A program made the translations under genes and the position numbers. Shown here one piece after another: positions 60,401 to 64,000 of a stretch of 64,000 bases of DNA (its first letter is position 1; every line of letters begins with the position of its first letter). The stretch comes from Acidobacteriota bacterium. Lineage in GTDB: Bacteria > Acidobacteriota > Terriglobia > Bryobacterales > Bryobacteraceae. The stretch spans positions 411,675 to 475,674 of the forward strand of contig JAFKEE010000017.1 of assembly GCA_017307505.1 (NCBI GenBank). Direction: 5' to 3'. A model generated the notes under the pieces. The model was not told the origin of the DNA. It made no database searches and saw only the letters and a list, made by a program, of their open reading frames with translations.

Positions 60401-62371
60401 GTGGGCACGTACACAGGAGAAGTCATTCTGGACAGCGGAACGACGGCCATGGTGATCCCGGTCACGCTGACCGTGTCGCCCAGCAGCCAGTCGTTCTTCG
60501 ACAACGTGCAAGGCCAGATGTACTTTGCGGCAGCGCCGGGCGGCGGACCGCCGAGTCAATCGATGACCATTCGCGGGCTGGGCACCGGGGCCCTGAACTG
60601 GGCGCTCACGCCGATGACTTTCAACAACGGCTCGTGGCTGCAGGTGTCAGCCACCAGTGGGACGGCGCCATCGACGGTGACGGTCAGCATTGTCCCGGGC
60701 AATCTGCCGAGCCTGGGGCTGGTGGCCGGGCAGTATACGGGCCAGCTTCTGTTTGAAGCGAATGGGAGCAGCGTCACGATGCCCATCAGCGTCCAGTTGG
60801 GAACGAACATCTTCAGCCAACTGGGCGGGCTCAATTTCACGATGCCCTTCGGCGGGGCCAACCCGCTGTCCCAAACGAACACGGTGACGAGCAACGGCTC
60901 CGCGATCGGCTTCACGGCGACGGCATCGTCCGGCAACGGCGGTGACTGGTTGTCCATCTCGCCATCGGGGAACTGCTGCGCCACACCACGCGTGATCACG
61001 TATAACGTAAACGGCGCGCCGGGCACAATTGCGGTCCCGGCCGGGGTCCACCTGGCGCAGGCGGTCTTCAATGGAGGGACGTCGGCGGTGACAGTGCCGG
61101 TCACCCTGAACGTGGGGGGCCGCACATGGAGTCTTTCGAAGACGCATGTGGGCAACTTCACGCAAGGCCAGCCGAATGCCACCTACTCGGTGGTGGTCAC
61201 CAACCCGGCCGGCGGCGGGCCCTCGAGCGGAACGGTGACGGTTTCGGACTCCGTGCCGGTGGGCATGACGCTGGTCTCGATGGCAGGGACTGGATGGTCC
61301 TGCCCGGCCGGCGGAAGTTCCTGCTCGCGAAGCGATTCGCTGGCGTCCGGCGCGAGTTACCCACCGATCACGGTGACCGTCAGTATTGCGGTGACCGCGC
61401 CGGCTTCCCTGACCAACCAGGCGAGTGTGACGGGCGGCGGGCTGCTGGATGCACAGGCCAGCAATCCTGCGACGATCGGAACGGGGTTGAACCTGGCTTC
61501 GGTGACGCCCAACAGCGGCAGCGGCACGATCCAATCGTTCACCGGGGTGTATACAGTGTCGGGGGATTACCACAACCTGCTCTGGGTGCAGATGCTGTTT
61601 GCGGTCAGCCCTGACGGAGGCGGGCAGACCTTCTGCTTCCTGCACTATGACGTGGCGGGGAACGGGCTGTGGTTCTACGGCGACAGCGGATTCTTCGTGG
61701 GGCCCGTGGCACCCGGCGCGACGTCGAACGTGCTGCAGAACTCAATGTGCGCGATGAATACCTCGGCGACCAGTCTGAACGGGTCGGGTTCCACGCTGAC
61801 GTGGAATGCGAACCTGGTGTTTAAGCAGGCCGGGGTCCGGAACATCTACATGCGTGCGATGGACCGGAACAATACCGACACCGGCTGGGTCCAGCGCGGC
61901 ACATGGACTTCGCTGGCGGCGAATCTGTCGACGATGACGGTGTCGCCGAATTCCGGCACGGGGTTGAGCCAGACGTTCACGCTGACCTACCCCGACCCGC
62001 CGGGGTTTGCGGGCAGTTCGTTCGGCTGGGTGCAGTTCCTGATTGCGGCGGCGACGGATGGCGGAGGCCAGCCGTTCTGCTTCCTGCATTACGACCGAGC
62101 CGGCAACGGACTGTGGATGTACTCGAGCGATGTGGGCTTCTTCCTGGGGCCGGTTGCGCCTGGGGTGGCCTCGGCGACGCTGAATAGCAGCGCGTGCTCG
62201 ATCAATACGGGCGGCACCTCCGCCCAGAACGTGAGCGGGAATCTGGTGGTGACGGTACCGGTGACGATGAAGGCGCCGATGTCCGGAGCGAAGAACATGT
62301 ACCAGCGGACGCTGGATGTGCTGAACCGGGATACGGGCATGGTGGCTACCGGGACGTGGACGATCCCTTAA
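57497..62371 (+). CDS. Giant exported BACON-like repeat protein with DUF11 and C-terminal repeats, 1,624 aa
   Basis: GGAGG lies 4 nt before ATG 57497. A long signal-type helix (LRALVLLAIAMALPAGLMAQ) precedes eleven beta-sandwich repeats of about 105 residues that alternate as A-B-A-B...-A. A units have PLPQ, GGxWLSVxPSGNCCxTPR and AGTYTGQV (six copies, starting near 57640, 58278, 58913, 59549, 60181, 60810). B units have FFDNxPGQLSF, GGNWLTVSxTSGTAPS and LVAGVYTGQLLF (five copies). A DUF11-like domain (SLSKTHVGNFTQGQ) and two related C-terminal domains (SPNSGTG, FCFLHYD, GNGLWMY, FFLGPVAPG) follow. It is likely a cell-surface or secreted carbohydrate-binding or adhesive protein. Confidence 0.85.
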   Translation: MQPTTTTTVQVSLDRAGKAYRLMNGCLRALVLLAIAMALPAGLMAQQFAPISPLYFTKAFGGGDPLPQVLAVSSTTATNFGFSVTASTSSGGTWLAASPSGNCCVTPRGVRVVVTTSPAMPAGTYTGQVVFTSGANVLTVPVTLVVAPVAGTFFDNTPGQVSFSMLPGGHPPSQVLQIRNAGVGTLTWSLTTTTSNGGNWLTVSATSGTAPSTITVGIATANLPNGGSTAGTYNGQLKIQTSGGGSIVTVPIGLTISANAMAQVNALSFTKPFAGDDPLPQTVTIASQGAAFGFNAAANNGSSGGTWLSVSPSGNCCVSPRALTITPGPIVSLAAGTYLGQVLADNGTQIMVIPVTMTVAALTGPFFDNTAGQLSFALATGATTAPPDQLVQIRNAGPSTLNWTVTPVTHDGGNWLTVSNSSGTAPSQLSIGIVPANLPSGALTAGVYTANLLFETPGSSVTVPITVGVGQGFEQVNGLSFTMPQGGANPLPQNVTIASVGAAMGFTVAYSTATGGNWLSVTPSGNCCVTPRALVATVNAPVGMPAGTYTAQIVAYSGATSLTVPVTLTVAAAATTFFDNLPGQLSFTLTPAGGAPAPQVFQVRNRGTGTLNWNVKATTFDGGSWMTVTPTSGTAPTLVTVGIVPANLPNGGLVAGVFTGQLLFEMGGGSSYTVPVSVHVGPNVFGQINGVHFTMQQGGANPLPQVVTATSTGTAFGFTVSSATATGGAWLSVTPSGNCCATSRPIKLTVNAPIGMAAGTYTGQVSFYSGLTSQTVPVTLTVSPANQPFFDNVPGLLSYSMATGSGNPAPQAVQLRNRGSGTLTWTAQTSTFDGNNWLTVSATSGTAPSKVNIGVITQNLPNLGLVAGVFTGQVLFLSGTSSVTVPISVVVGGNGFAQVNGLHFTMPFAGANPLPQIVTTTGTGAAIGFTVAGATGNGGNWMSVSPIGNCCATPRVLTVGITAPVGLAVGTYTGEVILDSGTTAMVIPVTLTVSPSSQSFFDNVQGQMYFAAAPGGGPPSQSMTIRGLGTGALNWALTPMTFNNGSWLQVSATSGTAPSTVTVSIVPGNLPSLGLVAGQYTGQLLFEANGSSVTMPISVQLGTNIFSQLGGLNFTMPFGGANPLSQTNTVTSNGSAIGFTATASSGNGGDWLSISPSGNCCATPRVITYNVNGAPGTIAVPAGVHLAQAVFNGGTSAVTVPVTLNVGGRTWSLSKTHVGNFTQGQPNATYSVVVTNPAGGGPSSGTVTVSDSVPVGMTLVSMAGTGWSCPAGGSSCSRSDSLASGASYPPITVTVSIAVTAPASLTNQASVTGGGLLDAQASNPATIGTGLNLASVTPNSGSGTIQSFTGVYTVSGDYHNLLWVQMLFAVSPDGGGQTFCFLHYDVAGNGLWFYGDSGFFVGPVAPGATSNVLQNSMCAMNTSATSLNGSGSTLTWNANLVFKQAGVRNIYMRAMDRNNTDTGWVQRGTWTSLAANLSTMTVSPNSGTGLSQTFTLTYPDPPGFAGSSFGWVQFLIAAATDGGGQPFCFLHYDRAGNGLWMYSSDVGFFLGPVAPGVASATLNSSACSINTGGTSAQNVSGNLVVTVPVTMKAPMSGAKNMYQRTLDVLNRDTGMVATGTWTIP

Positions 62372-62674
62372 CCGATCTTCGCAAGGGATCATGTGGGCAA
62401 GTGCCGCCTGGGGTTCGCTCCGGGCGGCACTTTTTTGTGGGTGGGCGTGGGCTGGTGACGGGATGAACCGGTGTGCGGTCTCAAGGGTGGTGTTTCGCCG
62501 AGAGTCCCGGGGGCAAATGCAGGGCGCGTTTGCGAATCGCGCCGCGTTCGCGCTTTGAGGTTGGCCGGTGAAGAGCGGAACATCTTTCCGGCTTGGCTCG
62601 CGGCCGATTCCGCTGCCGCCGGGCCTCCCGTCGAATCAACTCCGTCAGGATCTCTTGCGACCGGAGCGCATCTG
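62372..62674. other. Gene-free stretch after the giant repeat protein
   Basis: It contains the terminator at 62400-62436. The remaining 240 nt hold no convincing gene; a minus frame after the stop of the LolA-like gene (62675) continues its composition but has no start. Confidence 0.4.
62400..62436 (+). terminator. Intrinsic terminator of the giant repeat protein gene
   Basis: AGTGCCGCC (62400-62408) pairs perfectly with GGCGGCACT (62423-62431) and is followed by a run of six T (62431-62436). It lies 29 nt after the stop codon. Confidence 0.85.
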
Positions 62675-63379
62675 TCAGCGGATCTCCAGCGCGTTCGTGC
62701 GACGTGCGCCGGAGGGCGGAACGAAGGAGAAGAGGGCGGGGTCGACGGGAGCGTCGAGGTCGCATTCGCTCCAGGTGGTCGTTGTGCGAATGTCGCCGGT
62801 TTCAGGCACCGGGCGTTTCTGCCTTTGGACACTCTTCAGGACAAGGTGACGGTTGGGGTCGATCCAGAGCTCCTCGGGGCCGTCGCCGAGGGTGGGCTCG
62901 ATTCGCACTCGGATGCAACGGATGGTCTGGCCCCCGGAACGGACGGAGCCCTGACCGGCGAGGGACGCGCCCGTTGTCCGGCGATCGAGCGACTGGAAGC
63001 GGCCGAAGTACTGGTGGTGGAGGCGCTCCAGTTCCGATCGCTCTTCGCCGGGTTCGGGCCCGAAGCGGGTGTAGAGTCTGCGTCGAGGCTGGTAGCCCCA
63101 GACCGTCGCGGCATCGGCGATGAGGAGGAGTTCGAAGGGGTCCGATGTGCGGGATTTCTGATGCGCTCTGAACTGGCGAGGCCGGCGAGCGGCGAGAGTG
63201 ATGTCGAAGGAGGTTGAGCCGGATTTGGTGTGGACGCGGAGGGTGTAGTCGGTAGCGGAGGTGTAGCGGGCGGCAACGGCGCGGAGGAGGGCACCGGCCT
63301 CCGCGGCGTGGAGCGCCGGGGGCAGGATCGCAGTGCAGAGGCAGACCAGCATCGTGCGGAGGACGGGCGACGGCGGCAC
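62675..63379 (-). CDS. Exported LolA/DUF2092-like outer-membrane lipoprotein-sorting fold protein
   Basis: A signal peptide (LRTMLVCLCTAILPPALHA; starts GTG 63379 or ATG 63352) leads to a 210-residue domain with the LolA/LolB-type open barrel: AVAARYTSATDYTLRVHTKSGSTSFDITLAARRPRQFRAH, PFELLLIADAATVWGYQPRRRLYTRF, TIRCIRVRIEP and EELWIDPNRHLVLKSV, ending WSECDLDAPVDPALFSFVPP. These blocks are the usual DUF2092/'outer membrane lipoprotein carrier' series, which may bind lipid acyl chains. A 10-bp palindrome ACGATATCGT (63386-63395) lies just upstream. Nothing beside it suggests a partner. Confidence 0.75.
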   Translation of the reverse strand: MPPSPVLRTMLVCLCTAILPPALHAAEAGALLRAVAARYTSATDYTLRVHTKSGSTSFDITLAARRPRQFRAHQKSRTSDPFELLLIADAATVWGYQPRRRLYTRFGPEPGEERSELERLHHQYFGRFQSLDRRTTGASLAGQGSVRSGGQTIRCIRVRIEPTLGDGPEELWIDPNRHLVLKSVQRQKRPVPETGDIRTTTTWSECDLDAPVDPALFSFVPPSGARRTNALEIR

Positions 63380-63574
63380 GACTCTACGATATCGTCCTAG
63401 GGGCCAGCAGATGCCTCAGAGAGCAACTTCCGGCAGCGAGGCCGCGGTCCGGGACTTTCGCCGGCTGACTCGGCAATCTACTCGCTAGCAGTTCGGACGT
63501 CGATCGCTTCCGAGTTCAATGGGGGCGTTGGCTGTTCGTCAAGGGAAGAGATCCGGTTGTAACGCCGCATCTCT
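63380..63574. other. Short gene-free stretch
   Basis: Upstream region of the LolA-like gene and left flank of the duplicated fragment. Apart from the palindrome ACGATATCGT at 63386-63395 I see nothing in it. Confidence 0.35.
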
Positions 63575-63736
63575 GGCGGCACCTCCGCCCGGAACGTGAG
63601 CGGGCATCTGGTGGTGACGGTGCCGGTGACGATGAAGGCGCCGATGTCGGGAGCCAAGAACATGTACCAGAGAACCCTGGACGTGCTGAACCGGGGTACG
63701 GGCATGGTGCCTACGGGGAGGCGGACGATCCCGTAG
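63575..63736 (+). pseudogene. 162-bp copy of the 3' end of the giant repeat protein gene
   Basis: It matches 62210-62371 over the whole 162 bp without gaps, with roughly 88-90% identity by eye, and keeps the frame (GGTSARNVSGHLVVTVPVTMKAPMSG...). Both copies end in a stop codon (TAA there, TAG here). No start codon, signal or upstream part of the gene is present, so it is a gene fragment, either a recent partial duplication or the remnant of a paralogous neighbour. Confidence 0.8.
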
Positions 63737-63986
63737 CCAGCGCTCCGGAGTTGATTGTGTGGGTGGGTGGGCCGCCTGGGGTGAGACTCAGGCGGACGCT
63801 CGCCCCGACTGACTGTGGAGACGCGTTTAGCCCGTCGCTGGCGCTCCGGGTGTCCGTGGCCCGCTCCTTACCAGTCGCGGTTCGCAGCGGGTACGTTCCG
63901 AGGACATAGGTAACAAAACATTCCAAGGACATAGGTAACAGTCGGAAATGGAGCTCGGGAGCGTGAAGGGCAGTCCAGCATTGGGT
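63737..63986. other. Gene-free stretch with GCGGTTCGCAGCGG motif and tandem repeats
   Basis: It contains a copy of the dispersed motif GCGGTTCGCAGCGG (63877-63890) and the tandem pair at 63896-63940. No gene is seen before the start of the transposase-like frame at 63987. Confidence 0.4.
63896..63940. repeat. Two 20-bp direct repeats with 5-bp spacer
   Basis: TTCCGAGGACATAGGTAACA (63896-63915) and TTCCAAGGACATAGGTAACA (63921-63940) differ at one base. They stand 46 nt before a frame that begins like an IS481-type transposase and could be its end sequences or an accessory binding site. TGTTACCTATGTCC read on the other strand resembles IS481-family ends from memory. Confidence 0.55.
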
Positions 63987-64000
63987 ATGCCCTGGAAAGA
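63987..64000 (+). CDS. Probable start of an IS481-family transposase, cut by the window end
   Basis: Only ATGCCCTGGAAAGA is visible, giving MPWK and the beginning of Glu or Asp. Many IS481-type transposases of soil bacteria begin MPWKE, and the AGGTAACA repeats lie just upstream, so a mobile element probably begins here. Five codons cannot prove it. Confidence 0.4.

Overview
The window looks like chromosome of a high-GC Acidobacteriota bacterium, most likely of the Bryobacterales (Solibacter/Paludibaculum group). This rests on family knowledge, not on a search. The supporting signs are a PadR regulator next to an ADOP-type permease (a family best known from acidobacteria), a giant exported BACON-like repeat protein with a GNCC motif in every second repeat, exported c-type cytochromes fused to copper-monooxygenase-like domains, and many exported versions of enzymes that are usually cytosolic. 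No rRNA, tRNA, CRISPR array or complete insertion sequence was found.

Layout. 1-5 kb: the 3' part of a membrane protein gene, a 356-residue orphan gene, a truncated copy of the membrane protein's C-terminal domain, and a sigma-54 activator. 5-8.6 kb: an MFS exporter and a LysR regulator, divergent around a nested inverted repeat, then an aldo/keto-reductase-like protein without its catalytic residues. 9-17.8 kb, all on the minus strand: a carbohydrate cluster (hybrid sensor kinase, alpha/alpha-toroid-like secreted protein, TetR regulator, GH35-like glycosidase, Tat-signal RpiB). 17.9-21.4 kb: a PaiB-like flavoprotein, an ArsR/AHSA1/alpha-beta hydrolase operon with a clear promoter and palindrome, and a methyltransferase. 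21.4-24.2 kb: a tight operon of six unrecognised membrane proteins. 24.4-31.7 kb: YifB/ComM, two envelope proteins, an exported methyltransferase, a PL22-like oligogalacturonate lyase, a YdjM-like membrane protein and an aldehyde dehydrogenase. 32-33.8 kb: a hypothetical protein overlapping a cytoplasmic subtilase. 33.8-37.5 kb: a flagellar block (flgM, flgN-like, flgK, flgL) with a sigma-28 promoter, plus a short RodZ-like HTH protein.

37.7-42.4 kb: two exported haem proteins (one with a PHM-like copper domain), two envelope proteins, a sulfite-oxidase-fold molybdoenzyme and an exported metallo-beta-lactamase-fold hydrolase. 42.5-49.2 kb: an outer-membrane barrel protein, pyruvate carboxylase, a DUF4097-like lipoprotein and a large lipoprotein. 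49.3-52.7 kb: a nitrite-ammonification module (nrfHA) with a CRP/FNR-type site shared with a divergent porin gene. 52.7-55.7 kb: ADOP permease and PadR. 55.8-56.2 kb: an unusual repeat array made of 17-mer, variable 7-mer, 6-mer blocks. 57.5-62.4 kb: the 1,624-residue repeat protein. 62.4-64 kb: a LolA-like gene, a 162-bp copy of the repeat protein gene's 3' end, and the probable start of an IS481-type transposase at the edge.

Together the genes suggest a motile, polysaccharide-degrading soil bacterium that can respire nitrite to ammonium. The observations most likely to be new are the 17-N7-6 repeat array, the six-gene membrane operon, the subtilase pair and the orphan gene between duplicated modules.
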